A stretch of DNA of 9,292 bases from Chitinophaga pinensis (GTDB lineage Bacteria; Bacteroidota; Bacteroidia; NS11-12g; UBA9320). Location of the stretch: positions 1 to 9,292 of the forward strand of contig CAMDCQ010000082.1 of the NCBI GenBank assembly GCA_945890595.1, in the 5' to 3' direction. Below the pieces are notes generated by a model, which did not search any database, had not been told where the DNA came from, and saw only the letters and a list, made by a program, of their open reading frames with translations. The position numbers were made by a program, and so were the translations under genes. Positions 1-5,981 of the stretch are shown here, piece after piece. Numbering within the stretch: position 1 is the first letter of the stretch; every line of letters starts with the position of its first letter.

Positions 1-34
1 TCTTCTGCCGTGGGGACATTTTTCCTCCAGCCAT
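1..34 (-). CDS. gldM: GldM N-terminus (partial): type IX secretion/gliding motor protein
   Basis: Read on the minus strand from the ATG at 34, the sequence encodes MAGGKMSPRQK before the window ends. This is the conserved beginning of GldM/PorM, the protein that spans from the inner membrane into the periplasm and, with GldL, forms the motor driving type IX secretion and gliding. Arg9, reported in GldLM structures to face a conserved GldL glutamate in the membrane, is present. The gene starts 37 bp after the gldL stop, as expected for co-transcription. There is no ribosome binding site before this ATG. A GGAGG four bases before Met6 looks like one, but it encodes Gly-Gly of the family-conserved MAGGK start, so I keep the upstream ATG. 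Identification rests on 11 residues plus gene order, which together are strong. Confidence 0.85.
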   Translation of the reverse strand, partial: MAGGKMSPRQK

Positions 35-71
35 AATTAATTATTAAATATTAAATTGGGTTAGAAATAAA

Positions 72-734
72 TTAAGAATTTGGACGCATAGCGTTTAACA
101 TACCACCATAAACTTTGTTCAAGCTTTGGATGTTTTGATCGAAACTAACTAGATTGTCATTTAAAGTAGCATTAATGTTGGCAACTTTCAATGTCGTTTC
201 TTTAAACGTTTCTGTGGTTTCTGACAAGCTATCTAATGCAGTAACAGCTCTGCTGTACGAAGAGTTCATACCGGTTAATTGCTCATTAGCTTTTGAAATA
301 TTGTCGGCGTATTCTTTCGTTGCAACTGTAGCACCAGAAAGGTCTGACATAGAACTAACGTTAGAAGACAAAGATCTTAAACCTGAACCTAATCCTTCTA
401 TCAACTCTGGACCTATCTTAGCTTCGGAAAGCATTTTATCTAATTGCTGAGAAACAGCGTCACCAGAACTTACGGTTTTTTTAGGTTTAGAATCACCTTC
501 CATTCCAGCTAATTCTGGATGTACAAGACTCCAATCCCATTCTTCATGTATGGGCTCAAATGCTGATATCATAAAGATTACTGCTTCAGTACCCATTCCA
601 AGAATAAGCATTTCATTAGCTCCTGGCCAGTGCATGATTTTAAATAGTGCACCTACGATAACTACTGCTGCGCCTAGTCCATAGGCTTTTGCCATAATGT
701 TTTTTCCTAATTTTGATTCAAAGAAACTTGCCAT
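72..734 (-). CDS. gldL: GldL: inner-membrane type IX secretion/gliding motor subunit
   Basis: GldL (PorL in P. gingivalis) is the inner-membrane subunit that, with a GldM dimer, converts proton flow into motion for type IX secretion and gliding. The 220-residue length is close to the usual ~215. Two hydrophobic helices lie near residues 16-34 and 42-59, joined by the typical KIMHWPGA turn (32-39). Helix 2 carries Glu50 in GTEAVIF and Glu60 in AFEP, which match the two conserved membrane glutamates of the family (Glu49 and Glu59 in Flavobacterium johnsoniae, from memory). Residues ~90-220 are hydrophilic, rich in Ser/Thr/Leu heptad-like spacing, and probably form the cytoplasmic coiled-coil part, ending in LNKVYGGMLNAM. 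No Shine-Dalgarno precedes the ATG at 734. It sits between gldK (171 bp upstream) and gldM (37 bp downstream). Confidence 0.95.
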   Translation of the reverse strand: MASFFESKLGKNIMAKAYGLGAAVVIVGALFKIMHWPGANEMLILGMGTEAVIFMISAFEPIHEEWDWSLVHPELAGMEGDSKPKKTVSSGDAVSQQLDKMLSEAKIGPELIEGLGSGLRSLSSNVSSMSDLSGATVATKEYADNISKANEQLTGMNSSYSRAVTALDSLSETTETFKETTLKVANINATLNDNLVSFDQNIQSLNKVYGGMLNAMRPNS

Positions 735-791
735 AATTTTTCAGTTTAAGTTGTTGTTTTTTATGTTAATTGAAATGTGATAATTTGTGGT

Positions 792-799
792 CAAATATA
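792..799 (-). promoter_or_regulatory. Possible Bacteroidota -7 box upstream of gldL
   Basis: On the minus strand the sequence reads TATATTTG, a full match to the Bacteroidota -7 consensus TAnnTTTG, 57 bases before the gldL ATG and immediately after the gldK-gldL hairpin. No TTG -33 element is seen at the usual ~19-base spacing; that position falls at the foot of the hairpin. It would allow gldL-gldM to be transcribed separately from gldK. The motif is short and the region is AT-rich, so chance is a real alternative. Confidence 0.3.
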
Positions 800-816
800 T
801 AAACGTATTTGAATAT

Positions 817-861
817 ACCTATAGTATAAAATAATAGCTTGGATTATTTTATACTACAGGT
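817..861 (-). repeat. Long inverted repeat (hairpin) between gldK and gldL
   Basis: The arms 822-835 (tagtataaaataat) and 843-856 (attattttatacta) are perfect reverse complements around a 7-base loop. Beyond one A/C mismatch (821/857), pairing continues for four more bases (817-820 with 858-861), giving 18 of 19 pairs. It begins 45 bases after the gldK stop in the direction of transcription. No run of T follows on either strand, so it does not look like a classical intrinsic terminator. It could be an attenuator, an RNA processing or stability element, or a leftover of a small repeat. No second copy is visible in this window. Confidence 0.7.
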
Positions 862-905
862 GATAATAATGAATATATACAGAATTTTGGTTTGTGCAGA
901 TACTA

Positions 906-2168
906 TTACTGGCGATCGTTAGCTGATCTACCAATGTAGGTTTGCACACATCTAAAACCAATAGAAGATTTTGATGTATCTTGATATTCGTATGCTCTTG
1001 AGCCGTTTTGGATAAAGTAGGCTATATCTTTCCAGCTTCCTCCACGTATAACTTTTCTTTTGATAGTTAACGGTCCATCATCAGAAGCATCTACTTGAAA
1101 ATCAGAGTTTAAGTCATGTGTAAATTGATGACTAGTTTCGTCGTAAGCAGACATGGTCCATTCGGCAACGTTACCTGCCATATTGTACAATCCGTAGTCA
1201 TTTGGGAAATAAGAGTCTCCTCTTACTGGGTATAAACCACCGTCAGACATATAGTTACCTCTGTTTGGTTTAAAGTTTGCTAACAAACAACCTTTACTAT
1301 TTCTAGTATATGGTCCACCCCAAGGATACATGTTATTGTCTCTTCCACCACGAGCTGCATATTCCCACTCGTATTCAGTTGGGAGTCTCCAGTACTCTGT
1401 AATTGGCATATCTTGAGCTTCCCAGTATCGGTTTAACCAACGCGTTCTCCAATTACAAAAAGCGTTAGCTTGATGCCAGTTGATACCTACAACAGGATAA
1501 TCATCATATTTAGGGTGATTGTAATATTGACGTGTCATTGGCTCATTATAAGAATACGTAAAGTCACGAATCCATACTAATGTATCTGGATAGATATTAT
1601 AGGTCTTGGTTTTCAGGTAATCCGCTCTGTTGCCTTTTAAATAACTTCCATAAGCAGCTGCTCTGAAATCAACATATGTATAGGTGTAATCTAATTTACG
1701 AATATCGAATTCTTTTCTGTGCTCGAATCTTTCTCTGTTTTGATAGAAATATTTAGCGCCATGCTCGTTGTAGAACTCCTCTTGGTCAACATCTTCATTG
1801 TAGTTTAATATAGTATAGTCATCATGCTCATCTTCAACTTCTGTCTCCATCTCCATCTCATGACGCATTAAACTATCTCTTACATATTCTACGAATTGAC
1901 GGTATTCATTATTTGTGATTTCAGTATCATCCATCCACATTGCGTGCACGGAAACTTGCTTGTTTGGAGCAATGTAAGTGTGAAATATATCTTCATCACT
2001 TTGACCTGTATGGTAAGAACCAGTAGGGATATAAACGGTACCAAATGGTTGAGGATGAAACCAAGGTCTTCTGCCTTGCACCCCGATTAACTCTCCGTTG
2101 TCTCCCATGCCACAACTCATCAAAGTGATGATTGCGAACATTACAAACATTTTAGCTATGTACTTCAT
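906..2168 (-). CDS. gldK: GldK: outer-membrane lipoprotein of the type IX secretion system
   Basis: GldK (PorK) is a lipoprotein that, with GldN, forms the ring under the outer membrane in type IX secretion and gliding. Residues 1-18 are a lipoprotein signal with lipobox LMSC, putting the lipidated cysteine at Cys19. Residues ~43-410 are a formylglycine-generating-enzyme/sulfatase-modifying-factor-like fold. Visible motifs are DDTEITNNEY (80-89), YPVVGINWHQANAFCNW (224-240), RLPTEYEWEYAARGG (261-275), YGLYNMAGNVAEWT (325-338), VIRGGSW (373-379) and GFRC (404-407). In GldK this fold is taken to be structural rather than catalytic. Residues ~104-117 form an alternating Glu/Met/Val tract with nine acidic residues of fourteen, lying in an insertion relative to simple members of the fold. 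A weak AAGG precedes the ATG at 2168. Length 420 is a little shorter than F. johnsoniae GldK (~464 from memory). Confidence 0.95.
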   Translation of the reverse strand: MKYIAKMFVMFAIITLMSCGMGDNGELIGVQGRRPWFHPQPFGTVYIPTGSYHTGQSDEDIFHTYIAPNKQVSVHAMWMDDTEITNNEYRQFVEYVRDSLMRHEMEMETEVEDEHDDYTILNYNEDVDQEEFYNEHGAKYFYQNRERFEHRKEFDIRKLDYTYTYVDFRAAAYGSYLKGNRADYLKTKTYNIYPDTLVWIRDFTYSYNEPMTRQYYNHPKYDDYPVVGINWHQANAFCNWRTRWLNRYWEAQDMPITEYWRLPTEYEWEYAARGGRDNNMYPWGGPYTRNSKGCLLANFKPNRGNYMSDGGLYPVRGDSYFPNDYGLYNMAGNVAEWTMSAYDETSHQFTHDLNSDFQVDASDDGPLTIKRKVIRGGSWKDIAYFIQNGSRAYEYQDTSKSSIGFRCVQTYIGRSANDRQ

Positions 2169-2200
2169 ATATTTTATACCTTGTTGTATTAAAAGTTTGA

Positions 2201-2231
2201 CAAATTAACAATTAATTGTTGATAAATGCAA
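2201..2231 (-). promoter_or_regulatory. Possible gldK promoter with internal palindrome
   Basis: On the minus strand, TTG at 2231-2229 (within TTTTG) is followed after 20 bases by TTAATTTG at 2208-2201. The second box has one mismatch to the Bacteroidota -7 consensus TAnnTTTG, and the spacing is close to the usual 19. Transcription would begin about 25-30 bases before the gldK ATG at 2168. A perfect 14-bp palindrome occupies the part of the spacer next to the -7 box. gldK may equally be read through from porP, so this is only a candidate. Confidence 0.28.
2207..2220. repeat. 14-bp perfect palindrome upstream of gldK
   Basis: The sequence aacaattaattgtt is its own reverse complement. It lies 39 bases upstream of the gldK start, overlapping the inner edge of the candidate -7 box. 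Its position is what one would expect of a dimeric repressor or activator site, but the composition is almost all A and T, so it may be accidental. I know no regulator to assign to it. Confidence 0.35.
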
Positions 2232-2305
2232 AATTTATTAATTTGTATTGTTGATTGTTAACGCTGTAACTAGTTGGTTATTGTATTTTTAGATAGTTAC
2301 TTTAG

Positions 2306-3364
2306 TTATAAAAAGCGAACACTGTCAATGATCAGCTTTTCTTTTACGCTTGTGGATATTGGAATACAATATTTTACCAGTATCTCGTGTGTTCCATTAC
2401 TTACAACTTGAACGTTACTTAATGTGATATCGTATGAATAACCTATTTGTAAAGGACCTTTTTGATAGCCTAATAAAATAGATAGCGCATCACTAGTACC
2501 CCATTGTCTAAAAGCTAAACCTCCTCTAAAAGTTTCTGCAAATAGTGCTGTCATATTCAGATCAACCTGCGGTCTAAAGCCTTTATTAAATAAACCATAT
2601 TTCAAAAGTACAGCTGGCTCAAGTGTCATATTTCCCATTTCGATATCACCTCCTGCTATAGTGTAATAATGAGGCACGTAATTGATCTCTATTGTGTTTT
2701 GTGTTCCTGCTTGAGAGAGAACGTTTACTTGGTATTTGGCACTTGTAAGGTTAGTAACCGAAAGGCCTGCATAAAAGTTCTTAATTGTTCCGAGTGTTTG
2801 TTGCTTAAACATAACTCCCCCGCTAAGATCGAATAACATTTTATTTCCACCTAAAGCAGGAATTTGAGGGTCAAGCGCTTGAAGTGCTTTAAAGTCTGGT
2901 TTTACCCATCCCCACTGCTTTCCACCTAATCCCAGTCCACCTGAAATTTCTTGAAAGCCTCCTTGTAATTTCAACTTATAGTTAAGATTTGCTTTGATGG
3001 CAGTTGACTTTGTGTAACCGATTTTGTCGTCTACTATAGTTACACCCGCGCCCAAGAATTGATTTCCAGTCTTACCCAAATTAAACACTGTTGCCACATT
3101 TAAATTGTAAGTCACGGGAGCAACATTTCTGTTAACATCTTGAAGGCTTCCTGTTCCATCCGTACCTTTTATTCTCGTCTCGTCGTTATAATCTCTCCAC
3201 TGGTGATGTGTAAGTGCAGAAAGACAAATTTCTCCTTGCTTATGACCTGCATCTGCGGGATTAAATGCCTGTATAACATCCTTAAAATGAGTGTAATAAG
3301 GATCTTGCTGAGCGTACGTATGTACACTTGCTAAGAGAGTGAGGATGGTAAGGGTTTTTTTCAT
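2306..3364 (-). CDS. porP: PorP/SprF-family type IX secretion outer-membrane protein
   Basis: This is a 352-residue member of the PorP/SprF family, small outer-membrane beta-barrels. Some act in type IX secretion and some anchor surface proteins such as adhesins. Residues 1-18 are a signal peptide (KK, hydrophobic core, cut likely after YA before QQ). The mature start QQDPYYTHF, followed by FNPADAG (34-40) and HHQW (53-56), is the family signature. The rest consists of alternating, Gly- and aromatic-rich strands typical of an outer-membrane barrel, ending in a basic VRFL tail. It lies 137 bp before gldK on the same strand. That order matches the P. gingivalis porPKLMN cluster and favours a true PorP over one of the many adhesin-linked paralogues. 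An AAGGAAG ribosome binding site sits six bases before the ATG at 3364. Family assignment is firm; the exact role is inferred from context. Confidence 0.88.
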   Translation of the reverse strand: MKKTLTILTLLASVHTYAQQDPYYTHFKDVIQAFNPADAGHKQGEICLSALTHHQWRDYNDETRIKGTDGTGSLQDVNRNVAPVTYNLNVATVFNLGKTGNQFLGAGVTIVDDKIGYTKSTAIKANLNYKLKLQGGFQEISGGLGLGGKQWGWVKPDFKALQALDPQIPALGGNKMLFDLSGGVMFKQQTLGTIKNFYAGLSVTNLTSAKYQVNVLSQAGTQNTIEINYVPHYYTIAGGDIEMGNMTLEPAVLLKYGLFNKGFRPQVDLNMTALFAETFRGGLAFRQWGTSDALSILLGYQKGPLQIGYSYDITLSNVQVVSNGTHEILVKYCIPISTSVKEKLIIDSVRFL

Positions 3365-3383
3365 ATAACTTCCTTTGTACTAT

Positions 3384-3417
3384 TAGTTAAGTATTTCGAC
3401 AGGTACAATATTAACTA
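3384..3417 (-). promoter_or_regulatory. Imperfect hairpin in the porP leader
   Basis: tagttaa (3384-3390) pairs with ttaacta (3411-3417). After one bulged base, tatt (3392-3395) pairs with aata (3407-3410), leaving an 11-base loop. In the porP transcript this 11-bp stem ends about 12 bases before the AAGGAAG ribosome binding site, so it could shape translation or mRNA stability. It has no T-run, so a terminator for ftcD is unlikely. Confidence 0.35.
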
Positions 3418-3438
3418 TTTCTTACAAAGTTTTATTGT

Positions 3439-3446
3439 CAAAGTTA
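3439..3446 (-). promoter_or_regulatory. Possible -7 box upstream of porP
   Basis: The minus strand reads TAACTTTG, a full match to TAnnTTTG, 74 bases before the porP ATG and just past the ftcD stop. A second AACTTTG starts 14 bases further downstream (3431-3425), forming a direct repeat. No TTG is found at the -33 spacing, so this is a weak candidate. The alternative is transcription of porP by read-through from ftcD. Confidence 0.25.
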
Positions 3447-3461
3447 AATTGGACTAGGATT

Positions 3462-5150
3462 TTATGAAATTTGTTTGTGCACTGCATCCACAAGCGCTTG
3501 AAGCTCAGCCTTAGATTCTTGCAGAAGATGGAAGGCTTTTTGATTCAACGTATCTGCAAATTGAGTGTCTGATAGATCTTTAGTATTCACCCGTATATTC
3601 ATATAGGCTCCTTCAATCGCAGTACTACAGCATAAAGCGCCAACCCCTGCGTCCGTGATGGAAGCCTTATTTCCGTTTTCGGTCATCGCTTTAATAATAT
3701 CAATGGTTCTTGCAGCGGTTTGCATAACTTTAAAAGGAACTTCAGCGGCGTATTGACTTGCTTTTTCTATAGAATCTAGGCGTATTCTCTTTTCCTCTTC
3801 TGAGTCTTTTGGTAAACGAATAGCATCAATTATAGCATTAAATGATCGGGTGTCTTCATCTACTAAAAAAAGCATTTCGTTTTTAATTTCCTGTCCTTTA
3901 CATGCCCAATCAGAGAAGAAATTTAGCTTTTCTTCCCATCCTGGTTTATTTGCACTTAAGTTAGCCACCATAGTGGCTAACGATACTCCCAGAGCTCCAA
4001 CATAAGCAGATATACTTCCGCCTCCTGGAGCCATACTTTCAGAAGCGGTTTCATTTGCTAATCCTTTAGCCGTGAGTTGTATTAATTTTTCGTCCTCTTG
4101 GGATTGGAGTTGATATTCGATTATTTTTTTCTGAGGGTCAAAAGGACCTAACTCATCTAAGCCTAGGGATTTTACAGCAATATGAATTAGCTCTGCGTCA
4201 TCAACGCCTAACGAACGTTCTTGTTTTTTTAGAAAATGACGACCAGCATCCAGCATCGCTTTTAAGGGAATTAATCCAACGAGTTCACTGCCTGTAATTC
4301 GAACACCCCGCTCTACGCAACTATCTTGCACTGCATCAAAAAAAGTATGAATAGGGGTGATATTGAAGTTGGTTAAGTTGGCACTTACTTGTGCCACCTT
4401 ATATTCATCAATATACCAGCCTACAGCTTGAACGGCTTTGCAGGTACCTAGTATTCTAACTGGTTCTCCGTGTTCATCGGTTTTAATTTTTCCTGTAAAA
4501 GGATTTCCTTCTCGTACTACTCTTCCTGTTTCGCGTACATCAAATGCAATTCTATTGGCAATACGCGTTGATGTGGTATTTAAATTAATGTTATACGCTA
4601 TGAGGAAATCTCGAGCCCCAATTACTGTTGCGCCACTTCGAGCGCTGTAGATAGATGGTCCAAAGTCAGGCTTCCATTCGGGCCTTTTTATTTTTTCAAA
4701 AAAACCTTCGTACTCGCCGGCGCGAATGATAGAGAGGACATTTCTTTTGGTATCCTCTTGCGAAGCACCATATAAATAAGTAGGTATGTGTGTGGTTTCT
4801 CCAACTCTTTTTGCAAGCTTAACCGCCCATTGAGAGGTTTCTTCCATACTAATATTGGCAACGGGGATAAGTGGGCAAACATCTGTAGCACCCATTCGCG
4901 CATGCTCTCCTTTATGTTTGCTCATATCTATTATTTCTCCCGCCTTAACTATCGCCTTATAAGCTGCCTCAATTACTGCGTTAGGTGTTCCTACAAAGGT
5001 AACTACTGTTCTATTGGTGGCTGCTCCTGGGTCTACATCCAGTAATTTTACGCCATCTACGCTTTCGATTTCGTTGGTTATTTGCTTGATTATAGCGAGG
5101 TCTCTTCCTTCACTAAAATTAGGTACACACTCTATGAGTTGTTGTTTCAT
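3462..5150 (-). CDS. ftcD: Bifunctional glutamate formimidoyltransferase / formimidoyltetrahydrofolate cyclodeaminase
   Basis: FtcD moves the formimidoyl group of formiminoglutamate, a product of histidine breakdown, to tetrahydrofolate and then releases ammonia to give methenyl-tetrahydrofolate. Both activities are fused here, as in animals (541 residues); this copy has 562. Residues 4-~325 are the transferase: IECVPNFSEGRD at 7-18, and KHKGEHARMGATDVCP at 78-93 containing His83, which matches the catalytic His82 of the mammalian enzyme. Residues ~353-560 are the cyclodeaminase, with APGGGSISAYVGALG (374-388), VDEDTRSFNAI (430-440) and SITDAGVGA (498-506). An in-frame ATG exists at 5186. I choose 5150 because it gives the usual family start MKQQLIECVPNFSEG, and because a promoter-like box lies between the two. 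No other histidine-degradation gene is in view. It is co-directional with porP, 97 bp away. Confidence 0.93.
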   Translation of the reverse strand: MKQQLIECVPNFSEGRDLAIIKQITNEIESVDGVKLLDVDPGAATNRTVVTFVGTPNAVIEAAYKAIVKAGEIIDMSKHKGEHARMGATDVCPLIPVANISMEETSQWAVKLAKRVGETTHIPTYLYGASQEDTKRNVLSIIRAGEYEGFFEKIKRPEWKPDFGPSIYSARSGATVIGARDFLIAYNINLNTTSTRIANRIAFDVRETGRVVREGNPFTGKIKTDEHGEPVRILGTCKAVQAVGWYIDEYKVAQVSANLTNFNITPIHTFFDAVQDSCVERGVRITGSELVGLIPLKAMLDAGRHFLKKQERSLGVDDAELIHIAVKSLGLDELGPFDPQKKIIEYQLQSQEDEKLIQLTAKGLANETASESMAPGGGSISAYVGALGVSLATMVANLSANKPGWEEKLNFFSDWACKGQEIKNEMLFLVDEDTRSFNAIIDAIRLPKDSEEEKRIRLDSIEKASQYAAEVPFKVMQTAARTIDIIKAMTENGNKASITDAGVGALCCSTAIEGAYMNIRVNTKDLSDTQFADTLNQKAFHLLQESKAELQALVDAVHKQIS

Positions 5151-5170
5151 TTTATTCTTGTAATAGATGG

Positions 5171-5178
5171 CAAAAATA
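5171..5178 (-). promoter_or_regulatory. Possible -7 box for ftcD
   Basis: The minus strand reads TATTTTTG, a full match to TAnnTTTG, 20 bases before the chosen ftcD ATG at 5150. If used, transcription would start near 5164, downstream of the alternative ATG at 5186, so that longer start could not be used. No -33 TTG is found at normal spacing; the nearest lies 28 bases upstream. Confidence 0.35.
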
Positions 5179-5220
5179 GAATTCAATCTAAATAAATAAC
5201 ACTATCCAACAGATACAAAA

Positions 5221-5228
5221 TATATTTG
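5221..5228 (+). promoter_or_regulatory. Possible -7 box for truA
   Basis: The plus strand reads TATATTTG, a full match to the Bacteroidota -7 consensus. Transcription from it would begin about 5233-5236, only two to five bases before the GTG at 5238. The TTG at 5226 that opens the longest reading frame is the end of this box. No TTG -33 element is present at normal spacing. It lies back to back with the ftcD box, 42 bases apart. Confidence 0.38.
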
Positions 5229-5237
5229 CCGTGCAAA

Positions 5238-5981
5238 GTGAGATACGCATTAGAACTAGGATATAAAGGCACAGAGTATAGAGGGTGGCAATCTCAGTTG
5301 AACGGCAATACAGTACAGGAAGAATTGGAACTTCAATTGGCTCGCTTGTATCAGAAAAAAACCAATGTTTTAGGATGTGGAAGAACGGATGCCGAAGTAC
5401 ATGCTACCTATTTTGTGGCACACTTTGAGGCCGAAAGCGAGTTGCCAGAGCGTTTCTTATTTCGTCTAAATCAGATGTTACCTCCTGATATTGCTGTGTA
5501 TAATGTTTTTGCGGTTACGGATGATTTTCATGCACGATTTAGCGCAACATACCGAAAGTATATTTACAAGACCACTTTTGTGAAAAATCCATTCAGAAAA
5601 GATGAGATGCTTTTTCTTTTTAAGGAACCTAATGTAGAGTTGATGAACCTTGCTTGTTTGGAGTTGTTAAAACACAATGACTTTGCGGCCTTTTGTAAAA
5701 GTAATGCGGATAACAAAACTACTTTGTGTGACTTAATGGAGGCTCACTGGATAGTAAATGACGGATGTTTGGAGTTTCATGTAAAGGCAAATCGTTTTTT
5801 AAGGAATATGGTTAGGGCCATGGTAGGTACCTTGTTAGATATTGGTAATGGTACTACTGAATTAGCATCCTTACCTGGCATATTAGCAAGTGGGACACGT
5901 AGCGCCAGTGGTAAAAGTGTTGCAGCAAAAGGGCTTTATTTAGTGGAAGTAGGATATAATTGGGATGAGTTCAGAAAGTAA
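5238..5981 (+). CDS. truA: tRNA pseudouridine(38-40) synthase TruA
   Basis: TruA converts uridines 38-40 in the anticodon stem of many tRNAs to pseudouridine. The protein is 247 residues from the GTG at 5238, within the normal ~245-270. Family features are the start VRYALELGYKGTEYRGWQ, the catalytic motif GCGRTDAEVHA (46-56) with nucleophile Asp51, RKYIY (106-110) with the active-site Tyr108, and NRFLRNMVRAMVGTLL (185-200). The motif is unusual: the family has Gly after GRTDx (GRTDAGVHA in E. coli), while here residue 53 is Glu (codon GAA at 5394-5396). The frame is open back to a TTG at 5226, but MRY-type starts are the family norm and the TTG lies inside a promoter-like box. The 3' end overlaps the next gene by 17 bp, which suggests translational coupling. 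Confidence 0.93.
   Translation: MRYALELGYKGTEYRGWQSQLNGNTVQEELELQLARLYQKKTNVLGCGRTDAEVHATYFVAHFEAESELPERFLFRLNQMLPPDIAVYNVFAVTDDFHARFSATYRKYIYKTTFVKNPFRKDEMLFLFKEPNVELMNLACLELLKHNDFAAFCKSNADNKTTLCDLMEAHWIVNDGCLEFHVKANRFLRNMVRAMVGTLLDIGNGTTELASLPGILASGTRSASGKSVAAKGLYLVEVGYNWDEFRK

Noticed and set aside
154..450. 98-codon open frame on the plus strand opposite gldL
   Set aside because: It lies wholly inside the well-identified gldL, has no recognisable domain and is best explained as an antisense shadow.
4688..5045. Overlapping 71- and 85-codon frames inside ftcD
   Set aside because: Both are out of frame with, or opposite to, conserved transferase motifs and have no ribosome binding site or family features.
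5151..5186. Longer ftcD start at 5186
   Set aside because: The extra 12 residues (rich in Tyr, Lys and Asn) are not seen at FtcD N-termini, and a promoter-like box lies downstream of that ATG.
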